From positions 186,001-250,000 of the forward strand of contig NZ_JAFMOF010000005.1 in the NCBI RefSeq assembly GCF_017349075.1: a stretch of DNA of 64,000 bases. The letters are read 5' to 3'. The notes under the pieces were generated by a model, which saw nothing but the letters and a program-made list of their open reading frames with translations, made no database searches and was not told where the DNA came from. Position 1 is the stretch's first letter, and each line of letters opens with the position of its first letter. Shown here in pieces: positions 39,609 to 48,158 of the stretch. This stretch comes from Streptomyces triculaminicus (GTDB taxonomy: Bacteria > Actinomycetota > Actinomycetes > Streptomycetales > Streptomycetaceae). The position numbers and the translations under genes were made by a program.

Positions 39609-41006
39609 TCAAGCGCAGACGCGGGCCCCCACATGCAGGGCCAGCGCCGTGTTCGCGGCGACCGTCGCCGTGAAGCGACCGTCCCCCGCCACCGTCACCC
39701 GGCGTCCGCTCTGCACGTCGCAGTAGTCACCGGCCGCCAGCGACGTCTGGAACGTGCGGGTCACGGCGTACGCCTCGTGGTTGATCACGGCGTAGCCCTT
39801 GCTCCCCCGGCCGAAGGCGATGGTCTGGTAGCCGTTGTCCCACCAGTCGGTGACGGCCGTGCCGCGTACGGCGTTGCGGAAGGCGACCATGCTGCGGATC
39901 TCGGGCCAGGCGTGCTGGCACTTCCAGCCGTCCTGCCAGCAGGCGCCCACGGCGCCGCCCCGGGGCGGGCCGGCGTCGCGGTCGGAGAACTCGTAGCCGG
40001 AGTGGATGTCCGGCGAGCCGTAGGGCCAGGCGAGCATGAAGACGTTCGCGAGGGTGTAGGCGGCGCCGTCCTTGTAGTTCAGGGTGTCGCCGCCGCGTTC
40101 GGTGTCGTGGTTGTCGACGAAGACGGAGGCCTTGCCGCCGGGGAGGTAGCCCCATCCCTCGCCGTGGTTCTTCAGGTAGGCGAGCCGCTCGCCGAGGAGG
40201 ACGCGCTTGAGGTCGCGGGCGTAGCGGAACTCCTGGACGTCGCCGGTGCCGAGGTACTCCTCCGGCTGGACGGCCTCGCCGGCGCCGAAGATCGTCTCCT
40301 GCTTCCAGTGGACGTCCGGCCTGCTCAGGCGGGATTTGATGGCGGCGAGGTCCTGGGCGGGGATGTGCTTGGCGGCGTCGATGCGGAAGCCGTCGACGCC
40401 GAGTCCGAGCAGGTCCTCGAGGTAGGCGGCGATGCGGGCGCGTACGTGTTCCTCGCCGGTGTCGAGGTCGGCGAGGCCGACGAGCTCGCAGTTCTGGACG
40501 TTGCCGCGGTCGCGGTAGTCGCTCACGACGGTCGTGCAGTCGTCCATGTCCTGGCGCTGGTAGGTGCCGGGGTAGTCGTACTTCGTGTACGGCGTGCCGC
40601 CCGTGCCGGTGCCGGAGCCGGCCGCCATGTGGTTGACGACGGCGTCGACGACGACCTTCACGCCGGCCGTGTGGCATGCGGCGACCATGGTGGTGAAGGC
40701 GGCCCGGTCGCCGAGCCGTCCGGCGATGCGGTAGCCGACGGGCTGGTACGAGGTCCACCACTGGGGTCCCTGGACGTGTTCCTGGGGCGGGGAGACCTGG
40801 ACGTAGCCGTATCCGGCGGGGCCGAGGGCGGTGGTGCACTCCTTCGCCACGGAGCGGTAGTCCCATTCGAAGAGGACGGCGGTGACGTCCTTCTCGCCGG
40901 GTGGGCTCGCCTGGGCCTGGGGTGTGCAGACGGCCGCGCCCGCCACGAGGGCGAGGGTGGCGGTCAGGACTCTTCGGGCGATGTCGGACATGCCGGTGGG
41001 GGGCAC
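39609..41006 (-). CDS. Secreted alpha-amylase (GH13)
   Basis: Endo-acting hydrolysis of alpha-1,4 bonds in starch. 465 residues from the GTG at 41006, which has AGGAGG four bases upstream; the ATG at 40991 is too far from it. Signal peptide about residues 5-33, cleaved after AQA. Catalytic elements: VVVDAVVNHMA, DGFRIDAAKHI (nucleophile Asp), KQETIFGAGEA (acid Glu) and VFVDNHDTERG. The protein ends after the C-terminal beta domain. Many streptomycete amylases carry an extra CBM20 starch-binding domain, which is missing here. It is divergent from malE with MalR-like sites between. Confidence 0.94.
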   Translation of the reverse strand: MPPTGMSDIARRVLTATLALVAGAAVCTPQAQASPPGEKDVTAVLFEWDYRSVAKECTTALGPAGYGYVQVSPPQEHVQGPQWWTSYQPVGYRIAGRLGDRAAFTTMVAACHTAGVKVVVDAVVNHMAAGSGTGTGGTPYTKYDYPGTYQRQDMDDCTTVVSDYRDRGNVQNCELVGLADLDTGEEHVRARIAAYLEDLLGLGVDGFRIDAAKHIPAQDLAAIKSRLSRPDVHWKQETIFGAGEAVQPEEYLGTGDVQEFRYARDLKRVLLGERLAYLKNHGEGWGYLPGGKASVFVDNHDTERGGDTLNYKDGAAYTLANVFMLAWPYGSPDIHSGYEFSDRDAGPPRGGAVGACWQDGWKCQHAWPEIRSMVAFRNAVRGTAVTDWWDNGYQTIAFGRGSKGYAVINHEAYAVTRTFQTSLAAGDYCDVQSGRRVTVAGDGRFTATVAANTALALHVGARVCA

Positions 41007-41089
41007 GGGTCCTCCTGGGGTGGGGGGTGCGGTATACGAACCCCGTACGGCAACGCGCCTTGCCCGTAAGGCCCATGAAGGTTCTTTCA

Positions 41090-41121
41090 GCAAGTTTGCC
41101 CGCACGAGTGCAACCGCTTGC
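41090..41121 (-). promoter_or_regulatory. MalR-like operator elements in the amylase promoter
   Basis: GCAAGTTTGC (41090-41099) and TGCAACCGCTTGC (within 41108-41121): repeated TTGC/GCAA half-sites 84 bases or more upstream of the amylase GTG. Similar elements control streptomycete amylase genes through the MalR/Reg1 repressor. Confidence 0.6.
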
Positions 41122-41205
41122 CGCCGAGACCGTACGAGTCCCTCGCGTAACGGTCAACCCCTGGGACACGGTCCGGTTACAACCCCGTAATCTCGCGATT
41201 CACTT

Positions 41206-41234
41206 CTTGCAAGGTCTTTCGCAAGAGATTGCAG
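41206..41234 (+). promoter_or_regulatory. MalR-like operator upstream of malE
   Basis: CTTGCAAG-N7-GCAAG-AGA-TTGCAG: several TTGCA/GCAAG half-sites in 29 bases, 69 bases before the malE ATG. This is the expected position and type of site for MalR, the LacI-family repressor encoded at 46.1 kb. Confidence 0.65.
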
Positions 41235-41302
41235 CCTGTTAACTTCCTCCTCAGCTCGGGCCGCCCGCACCAAGGCCGGCCTCCCCGAAAAGGAGCATCC
41301 AT

Positions 41303-42604
41303 ATGCGAAGAGGCATATCGGTCGCCGCCGTTGTCGGCGCGCTGGCCCTGACCATGACCGCCTGCGGCGGTGGCGGCGGCGACAAGAGCGACGGCTCCAA
41401 GGCGGCGAACGACCCGGGCAGTGTGACCGGCACCGTCACCTGGTGGGACACCTCCGACGCCACCAACGAGGCGCCCGCCTTCAAGAAGCTGGTGGCGGCC
41501 TTCGAGGCCAAGTACCCCAAGATCAAGGTCGAGTACGTCAACGTCCCCTTCGACCAGGCCCAGCAGAAGTTCAAGACCGCCGCCGCCACCGGCAAGGGCG
41601 CCCCGGACGTGCTGCGCTCCGACGTGGGCTGGACCCCCGGCTTCGCCCAGCTCGGCTACCTCAAGGACCTCACCGGCACTCCCGCCCTCGACAAGAGCGA
41701 GGACTTCCTCGAGGGGCCGCTGAAGAACGCCGCCTACCAGGGCAAGACCTACGGCGTCCCGCAGGTCACCGACACCCTCGGCCTGCTCTACAACAAGGAG
41801 CTGCTGAGCAAGGCGGGCGTCGACAAGGCCCCGGCGAACTGGAAGGAGGTCAAGGAGGCCGCGGAGAAGATCAAGGACAAGACCGGCGCCGGCGGCATCG
41901 GTCTGAGCCCGGACAGCTACTACTCCCTGCCCTTCCTCTACGGCGAGAACAGCGACATGGTCGACGCCGCCAAGAAGAAGATCACGGTCTCCAGCGCCGC
42001 CTCCCTCAAGGGCATCGAGACCGCCGTCGACCTGGTGAAGTCGGGCGCCGCGCCCAAGCCGGCCGGCACCGACGGCTACAACGCCCTCAAGACGGACTTC
42101 AAGAACGGCAAGCTGGCCATGATGGTCGACGGTCCCTGGGCGACCAAGGAGATCTTCGGCGGCGAGGCCTTCAAGTCCAAGGACAACCTGGGCATCGCCC
42201 CCATCCCGGCCGGCTCCACCGGCACCGCGGGCGCCCCGGTCGGCGGCCACAACCTCGTGGTCTACGCCGGCTCCAAGAACTTCGACGCCAGCTACCTCTT
42301 CACCCGCTTCATGACCGAGGCCGCCCAGCAGGAGAACGTCTCCAACGCCATCGGCGTGCTGCCGACGCGCAAGTCGGCCTACACCAAGGCCGTCCTGGCC
42401 GACCCGGTGCGCAGCTCCTTCCACGACGCGCTGGGCAAGGCCCACCCGCGCCCGCCGATCCCCCAGGGCGGCGATCTCTTCACGGAGTACCTCCAGCACT
42501 ACACCAAGATCCTCACGCTGAAGGAGGAGCCCAAGGCGGGCCTGGACGCCACGGCCAAGGCCTGGCAGTCCGCGCTCCTCAAGGACTACGGCATCGAGGA
42601 GTAG
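41303..42604 (+). CDS. malE: Maltose/maltodextrin-binding lipoprotein MalE
   Basis: Solute-binding protein of the maltodextrin ABC importer, anchored outside the membrane. 433 residues. The lipoprotein signal ends LTMTAC with Cys21, followed by a Gly/Ser/Lys linker. The mature protein is a type I sugar-binding protein: TVTWWDTSDATNEAPAF, DVLRSDVGWTPGFA, GVPQVTDTLGLLYNKELL and LAMMVDGPWATKE. Orthologue of S. coelicolor SCO2231. AAAAGGAG precedes the ATG. It starts the malEFG operon and has MalR-like sites upstream. Confidence 0.95.
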   Translation: MRRGISVAAVVGALALTMTACGGGGGDKSDGSKAANDPGSVTGTVTWWDTSDATNEAPAFKKLVAAFEAKYPKIKVEYVNVPFDQAQQKFKTAAATGKGAPDVLRSDVGWTPGFAQLGYLKDLTGTPALDKSEDFLEGPLKNAAYQGKTYGVPQVTDTLGLLYNKELLSKAGVDKAPANWKEVKEAAEKIKDKTGAGGIGLSPDSYYSLPFLYGENSDMVDAAKKKITVSSAASLKGIETAVDLVKSGAAPKPAGTDGYNALKTDFKNGKLAMMVDGPWATKEIFGGEAFKSKDNLGIAPIPAGSTGTAGAPVGGHNLVVYAGSKNFDASYLFTRFMTEAAQQENVSNAIGVLPTRKSAYTKAVLADPVRSSFHDALGKAHPRPPIPQGGDLFTEYLQHYTKILTLKEEPKAGLDATAKAWQSALLKDYGIEE

Positions 42605-42610
42605 GACCCG

Positions 42611-43552
42611 ATGGCCACAGTCGTCACCAAGGTCAGGCGCTCCTTCGGCACCCACTGGTACGCGTGGGCGATGGTGCTGCCCGTCGTCATCGTGCTGGCC
42701 GTGCTCGTCGGCTATCCGCTGGGGAAGGGCATCTACCTCTCCCTCACGGACGCCAACGAGGCCAGCGTCGGCCGCACCATCGGCGTCAACCACATCGCCG
42801 CCACCTACGAGTTCGTCGGACTCGACAACTACTGGAAGGTGCTCTCCGGCCAGGACGGCCACTTCTACTCGCGCCTGACCTGGACCGTCGTCTGGACCGC
42901 GGCCTGCGTCTTCCTGCACTACGCCATCGGCCTGGGGATGGCCCTGCTGCTCAACCGGGAGGTCCGTTTCCGGGCCCTGTACCGGGTGCTGCTGATCCTT
43001 CCCTGGGCGGTGCCGGCGTTCGTCGCCACGTTCTCCTGGCGGCTGATGTTCAACGAGAAGTACGGCGTGCTGAACGCCTTCCTGACCGGGCTGGGCATGG
43101 ACCCGGTGGACTGGCTCGGCGACAGCACGCTGCAGAAGATGGCGGCGGTCGCGGTCAACGTGTGGCTGGGCGTGCCGTTCATGATGGTGGCCATCCTCGG
43201 CGGCCTGCAGGCCATCCCGGGCGAGCTGCACGAGGCCGCCGAGATGGACGGCGCCTCGCCGTGGCAGCGCTTCCGGCACGTGACCCTGCCGGGGCTGCGG
43301 CCGGTGAGCGGCACGGTGATCCTGCTGGGCGTCATCTGGACGTTCAACATGTTCCAGGTGATCTACCTGCTGATCGGGCAGGGCGCGAGCTCGGACAGCG
43401 AGATCCTGGTGACGTACGCCTACCGCCTGGCGTTCCAGGGGATCCGCGACTACGCCGGGTCGGCGACGTACGGGATCCTCATCCTCTCCCTCCTGCTGGT
43501 CTTCGCCACCTTCTACCGCCGGATGCTCGCCCGACAGGAGGCCCAGCGATGA
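42611..43552 (+). CDS. malF: Maltodextrin ABC transporter permease MalF
   Basis: 313 residues with about six membrane segments. The EAA motif that contacts the ATPase is EAAEMDGASPWQRFRHVTLPGLRP. It starts six bases after malE and overlaps malG by ATGA. It works with MalG as the membrane channel. Lengths and motifs fit the binding-protein-dependent sugar permease family. Confidence 0.95.
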   Translation: MATVVTKVRRSFGTHWYAWAMVLPVVIVLAVLVGYPLGKGIYLSLTDANEASVGRTIGVNHIAATYEFVGLDNYWKVLSGQDGHFYSRLTWTVVWTAACVFLHYAIGLGMALLLNREVRFRALYRVLLILPWAVPAFVATFSWRLMFNEKYGVLNAFLTGLGMDPVDWLGDSTLQKMAAVAVNVWLGVPFMMVAILGGLQAIPGELHEAAEMDGASPWQRFRHVTLPGLRPVSGTVILLGVIWTFNMFQVIYLLIGQGASSDSEILVTYAYRLAFQGIRDYAGSATYGILILSLLLVFATFYRRMLARQEAQR

Positions 43553-44403
43553 GCGCCACCACCCCCAGGCCGCGCGGGCGCGGGCAGCGCTCGCGCGTGG
43601 CCTCCGTCGCCCTGCACACCGCGCTGATCACCGCCTCGCTGATCTCGCTCTTCCCCGTCCTGTTCATCGTCCTCGTCTCGCTGCGCGGGCGGGACGGCTG
43701 GCAGGAGCCCACGAAGTTCACGGGCTTCGACCTCTCCAACTACACCCACATCCTGGGCGAGACGAAGTTCCTCACGTGGTTCGGCAACTCCGTGGTGGTG
43801 GCCCTCGGCGCGACCGTCGTGGGCGTCCTCATCTCGGCGACCGCCGGCTACGCCGTCTCCCGGATGCGCTTCCCCGGGCAGCGGCCGCTGATGTGGACCT
43901 TCCTCGTGGTGCAGATGTTCCCGATGGCGGTGCTGATCGTGCCGCTCTACACCATCCTCGGGCAGCTCGAGCTGCTGGACTCCCACGCCGGTCTGATCCT
44001 CACCTACTGCTCGGTGTCGGTGCCGTTCTGCGCGTGGATGCTCAAGGGCTACTTCGACTCGATCCCGGCCGAGATCGACGAGGCGGGCCGGGTCGACGGG
44101 CTCACGCCGTTCGGCACGTTCTGGCGGCTGATCCTGCCGCTGGCCCGGCCGGGGCTGGCCGTGACCGGCTTCTACTCCTTCATCACGGCCTGGGGCGAGG
44201 TCGCCTTCGCCAGCCAGTTCATGAGCAGCGAGGACCACTACACGCTGGCGGTCGGCCTGCAGACGTTCGTCGGCCAGCAGAAGGCCGAGTGGGGGCTGAT
44301 GACGGCGGCCGCCGTGCTGATCACCGTCCCGGCCGGCCTGGTCTTCTTCGTCGCCCAGCGACACCTGGTGGCGGGGCTCACCGCCGGCGGCACCAAGGGC
44401 TGA
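43549..44403 (+). CDS. malG: Maltodextrin ABC transporter permease MalG
   Basis: 284 residues with six membrane segments. EAA motif: IDEAGRVDGLTPFGTFWRLILPLARP. The ATG overlaps the malF stop (ATGA). No ATP-binding subunit follows; streptomycetes use a shared ATPase, MsiK, encoded elsewhere, for such importers. The alpha-glucosidase gene begins 71 bases downstream. Confidence 0.95.
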   Translation: MSATTPRPRGRGQRSRVASVALHTALITASLISLFPVLFIVLVSLRGRDGWQEPTKFTGFDLSNYTHILGETKFLTWFGNSVVVALGATVVGVLISATAGYAVSRMRFPGQRPLMWTFLVVQMFPMAVLIVPLYTILGQLELLDSHAGLILTYCSVSVPFCAWMLKGYFDSIPAEIDEAGRVDGLTPFGTFWRLILPLARPGLAVTGFYSFITAWGEVAFASQFMSSEDHYTLAVGLQTFVGQQKAEWGLMTAAAVLITVPAGLVFFVAQRHLVAGLTAGGTKG

Positions 44404-44474
44404 CCTTGTGCGCGCACCGTCGTTGAGCCCTGCACACGACCCGTACTACGTGACTACGAGCCGATAGGAAGTAC

Positions 44475-46112
44475 ATGACCCAGGATCTGGCGCCCTCCGT
44501 CCGCCCGGCCGCCGACGCCTCCCGGCAGGCCGACGGCTGGTGGCGCAGCGCTGTCATCTACCAGGTGTACGTGCGCTCGTTCGCCGACAGCGACGGGGAC
44601 GGCATCGGCGATCTGCGGGGCATCCGGCAGCGGCTGCCGTACCTGGCGGGCCTGGGCGTGGACGCGCTGTGGCTGACGCCGTTCTACGCCTCGCCGCAGG
44701 CGGACGGCGGCTACGACGTGGCGGACTACCGGGCCGTGGACCCGCTGTTCGGGGAGCTGTCGGACGCGGACGACCTGGTCCGCGAGGCGCACCGGCTGGG
44801 GCTGCGGGTCATCGTGGACATCGTGCCGAACCACACCTCCGACCGGCACGCCTGGTTCGAGGCCGCGCTCGCGGACCGGTCGGAGGGGGCGGCCCGCGAG
44901 CGCTACCACTTCCGTCCCGGCCGGGGCCCGTCCGGCGAACTCCCACCGAACGACTGGGAGTCCGTCTTCGGCGGTCCGGCCTGGACCCGCACCACGGACG
45001 CGGACGGCACGCCGGGCGAGTGGTACCTCCACCTGTTCGCGCCCGAGCAGCCGGACCTCAACTGGGACAACGCCGAGGTGCGGGCCGAGTTCGAGTCCGT
45101 GCTGCGGTTCTGGCTGGACCTGGGCGTGGACGGCTTCCGGATCGACGTGGCGCACGGCATGGTCAAGGCGCCGGGGCTGCCGGACATCGGGCGCACCGAG
45201 CAGGCGAAGCTGATCGGCGCGCAGGTGCTGCCGTTCTTCGACCAGGACGGGGTGCACGAGATCCACCGCGCCTGGCGGCGGCTGCTGGACTCCTACCCGG
45301 GTCAGCGGATCGGGGTGGCGGAGGCGTGGGCGCCGACGTCGGAGCGGCTGGCGCTGTACGTACGCCCGGACGAGCTGCACCAGGCGTTCAACTTCCAGTT
45401 CCTGACCTGCGACTGGGGCGCGCGCCCGATGCGGGAGGTCATCGACGAGTCGCTGGCCGCCACCCTGTCGGTGGGGGCGCCCACGACGTGGGTGCTGTCC
45501 AACCACGACGTGGTGCGGCACGCCACCCGTTACGGCGCCGGCGACGGGGAGCTGGGCCTGCGCCGGGCGCGGGCGGCCGCGCTGCTGATGCTGGCGCTGC
45601 CGGGCTCGGTGTACGTCTACCAGGGCGAGGAGCTGGGGCTGCCCGAGGTCGTGGACCTGCCGGACGAGGTGCGCCAGGACCCGGCGTTCTTCCGGGGCGA
45701 CGGGCAGGACGGTACGCGCGACGGCTGCCGGGTGCCGCTGCCGTGGTCGGGCGGGCAGGCGCCGTTCGGCTTCGGGCCGGGCGGGAGCTGGCTGCCGCAG
45801 CCCGAGGCGTGGGCGGCCCTGTCGGTGGAGGCGCAGTCGGGAGACCCGCGCTCCACCCTGGAGCTGTACCGCTCGGCGATGGCGCTGCGGCGGGAGCTGC
45901 CGGGGCTGGGCGACGGGGAGATGACGTGGCTCGACGCGCCGGAGGGCGTGCTGGCGTTCTCCCGGCCGGGCTTTGTGTGCACGCTCAACACGCTCGACGG
46001 CGAGGCGACCCTGCCGGTGCCGGGCCGTCCGGTGCTGGCCACCGAGGCCCTGGAATTCTCTGGCGGAACGGTCAGAATCCCTGCGAATACATGTGTGTGG
46101 TGGGCAGTCTGA
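44475..46112 (+). CDS. aglA: Intracellular alpha-glucosidase (GH13)
   Basis: Releases glucose from imported maltose and maltodextrins in the cytoplasm; there is no signal peptide. 545 residues. Motifs: WWRSAVIYQVYVRSFADSDGDG, VDIVPNHTSDRH, DGFRIDVAHGM (nucleophile Asp), VAEAWAP (acid Glu) and WVLSNHDVVRHATRYG. Orthologous by position to the agl gene that follows malG in S. coelicolor. TAGGA precedes the ATG. Its stop is 25 bases before the malR start chosen here. Confidence 0.95.
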   Translation: MTQDLAPSVRPAADASRQADGWWRSAVIYQVYVRSFADSDGDGIGDLRGIRQRLPYLAGLGVDALWLTPFYASPQADGGYDVADYRAVDPLFGELSDADDLVREAHRLGLRVIVDIVPNHTSDRHAWFEAALADRSEGAARERYHFRPGRGPSGELPPNDWESVFGGPAWTRTTDADGTPGEWYLHLFAPEQPDLNWDNAEVRAEFESVLRFWLDLGVDGFRIDVAHGMVKAPGLPDIGRTEQAKLIGAQVLPFFDQDGVHEIHRAWRRLLDSYPGQRIGVAEAWAPTSERLALYVRPDELHQAFNFQFLTCDWGARPMREVIDESLAATLSVGAPTTWVLSNHDVVRHATRYGAGDGELGLRRARAAALLMLALPGSVYVYQGEELGLPEVVDLPDEVRQDPAFFRGDGQDGTRDGCRVPLPWSGGQAPFGFGPGGSWLPQPEAWAALSVEAQSGDPRSTLELYRSAMALRRELPGLGDGEMTWLDAPEGVLAFSRPGFVCTLNTLDGEATLPVPGRPVLATEALEFSGGTVRIPANTCVWWAV

Positions 46113-46137
46113 GATGCGACCGGTACAGTCACCTCCT

Positions 46138-47205
46138 GTGACCGCCCGGCTAGCCGATATCGCAGCCCAGGCGGGTGTCAGCGAAGCAACCGTCAGTCGC
46201 GTTCTCAACGGAAAGCCGGGGGTGGCCGCCTCCACCCGCCAGTCCGTGCTGGCCGCGCTCGACGTACTGGGCTACGAACGGCCCGTCCGGCTGCGGCAGC
46301 GCAGCGAGGGACTGGTCGGGCTGATCACCCCCGAGCTGGACAACCCCATCTTCCCGGCCTTCGCCCAGGTGATCGGCCAGGCCCTCACCCGCCAGGGGTA
46401 CACCCCCGTGCTGGCCACCCAGACGCCCGGCGGGTCCACGGAGGACGAGCTGACGGAGATGCTCGTCGACCGTGGCGTGGCCGGCATCCTCTTCGTCTCC
46501 GGGCTGCACGCGGACACCTCCGCCGACATGCAGCGCTACGAGCGGCTGCGCGCCCAGGGCGTGCCGTTCGTGCTGATCAACGGCTTCTCGTCGAAGGTGC
46601 GGGCGCCGTTCGTCTCCCCCGACGACCGGGCCGCGGTGCGGCTGGCCGTCACCCATTTGGCCGCACTGGGCCACCGGCGGATCGGGCTGGCGCTCGGGCC
46701 CCGGCGGTACGTCCCGGTGCAGCGCAAGATCGAGGGCTTCCTGCTGAGCATGCGCGAGGTGCTGGGGGTGCCCGAGACGGAGGCGGAGCGGCTGATCGAG
46801 CATTCGCTGTTCACCCTTGAGGGTGGTCAGGCGGCGGCCTCCGCGCTCATCGACCGGGGGTGCACGGCGGTGGTGTGCGCCAGCGACATGATGGCGCTGG
46901 GGGTGATCCGGGGGGCGCGTCAGCACGGCCTCGAAGTGCCGCGCGACGTCTCGGTGGTGGGCTTCGACGACTCGCCGCTGATCGCGTTCACCGATCCGCC
47001 GCTGACCACGATCCGGCAGCCGGTGCGGTCGATGGGGCAGGCGGCGGTGCGTGCACTGCTGGAGGAGATCGGCGGCACCCCGGCCCCGCACAGCGAGTTC
47101 GTCTTCCTGCCCGAGCTGGTGGTCCGGGGGTCGACGGCGTCGGCGCCGGGGCCGCGCCCGGACACCCCTGCGGAAGGATCAGGGCCCGCGCCCCAGGGGC
47201 GCTGA
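46138..47205 (+). CDS. malR: LacI-family maltose regulator MalR
   Basis: 355 residues from the GTG at 46138. The N-terminal LacI helix-turn-helix is TARLADIAAQAGVSEATVSRVLNGKPGVA, followed by the hinge helix (TRQSVLAALDVLGYE). The periplasmic-binding-protein-like sensor domain contains VGLITPELDNPIFPAF and VVGFDDSPLIAFTDPPLTT. The protein is close to S. coelicolor MalR (SCO2232), which represses malE and amylase genes. An in-frame ATG at 46114 would add eight residues before the HTH. The C-terminal tail is Pro/Gly-rich and variable. Confidence 0.95.
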   Translation: MTARLADIAAQAGVSEATVSRVLNGKPGVAASTRQSVLAALDVLGYERPVRLRQRSEGLVGLITPELDNPIFPAFAQVIGQALTRQGYTPVLATQTPGGSTEDELTEMLVDRGVAGILFVSGLHADTSADMQRYERLRAQGVPFVLINGFSSKVRAPFVSPDDRAAVRLAVTHLAALGHRRIGLALGPRRYVPVQRKIEGFLLSMREVLGVPETEAERLIEHSLFTLEGGQAAASALIDRGCTAVVCASDMMALGVIRGARQHGLEVPRDVSVVGFDDSPLIAFTDPPLTTIRQPVRSMGQAAVRALLEEIGGTPAPHSEFVFLPELVVRGSTASAPGPRPDTPAEGSGPAPQGR

Positions 47206-47267
47206 GGGGCGGGGACCAGACCTGAGGACGATCTGCGGACGGGCGCTTTCTGGCAGACTCTTCCCCT

Positions 47268-48113
47268 ATGGGTGAAGCGACAGCAAGGACCCTGGAAGGC
47301 CGGACGGCCGCCCCGCCACCCACCGTGGAGCGGGGGGACGCGCCGCCGGCGGAACATCGCTTTCTGCGCAGGCTGCGCTCCCCGCGCCACCCCCGCCTGT
47401 GGTTCGAGGTGCTGCTGATCGCGGTGAGTTACTGGACGTATTCGCTCGTCCGCAACGCCGTCCCCGAGCAGCGGGCGGCGGCGCTGCGCAACGCCGACTG
47501 GATCTGGCGGGCCGAGCAGACCCTGCACATCGCCGTGGAGCACACCGTCAACAGGGCCGTGAATTCGGTGACGTGGCTGGTCGTGGGCATGAACTACTAC
47601 TACGCCACGCTGCATTTCCTGCTGACGATCGGCGTGCTGGTCTGGCTCTACCGCTGGCATCCCGGGCGGTACGCCGCCGCCCGCCTCGCCCTCTTCGCCA
47701 CCACGGGCGTGGCCCTGCTCGGCTACTACCTGTATCCGCTCGCGCCGCCGCGGCTGATGGAGAACATCGGCTTCGTCGACACGGTCGTGGTGCACCACAC
47801 CTGGGGCTCGATGGCGTCGGGCAACCTGGCCGACGTCTCGAACCAGTACGCCGCGATGCCGTCGATGCACATCGGCTGGTCGACGTGGTGCGGCCTGACC
47901 ATCGCCATGCTGACGCGGGCGGTGTGGGCGCGCGTGCTGGCGGTGCTGTACCCGGTGGTGACGCTGGTCGTGATCGTCTCGACCGCCAACCACTTCTGGC
48001 TGGACGCCGTGGGCGGGGTGCTCTGCCTGGCGTTCGGCTTCGCGCTCTCCTACGCCTGGTACCGGGCGTTCCCCTTCCGGCTGGCCCGCCATGTGGCGGT
48101 GCGCCGCGCCTAG
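47268..48113 (+). CDS. PAP2-superfamily membrane protein (inositol phosphotransferase-like)
   Basis: 281 residues with about six membrane segments. The phosphatase/transferase motifs are spread as expected: the AMPSMHIGWSTW segment (PSMH motif) and STANHFWLDAVGGV (second His and Asp). The family, related to Aur1/Ipt1, transfers or removes phosphate groups on lipids or inositol compounds. The N-terminal 35 residues are Pro/Ala-rich and cytoplasmic. It follows malR by 62 bases and converges on glnE; the substrate is unknown. Confidence 0.85.
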   Translation: MGEATARTLEGRTAAPPPTVERGDAPPAEHRFLRRLRSPRHPRLWFEVLLIAVSYWTYSLVRNAVPEQRAAALRNADWIWRAEQTLHIAVEHTVNRAVNSVTWLVVGMNYYYATLHFLLTIGVLVWLYRWHPGRYAAARLALFATTGVALLGYYLYPLAPPRLMENIGFVDTVVVHHTWGSMASGNLADVSNQYAAMPSMHIGWSTWCGLTIAMLTRAVWARVLAVLYPVVTLVVIVSTANHFWLDAVGGVLCLAFGFALSYAWYRAFPFRLARHVAVRRA

Positions 48114-48158
48114 CCGCATGCTGGGAGGTACGGGGTCCGCCGGCCGCCGAGCGGCCGG

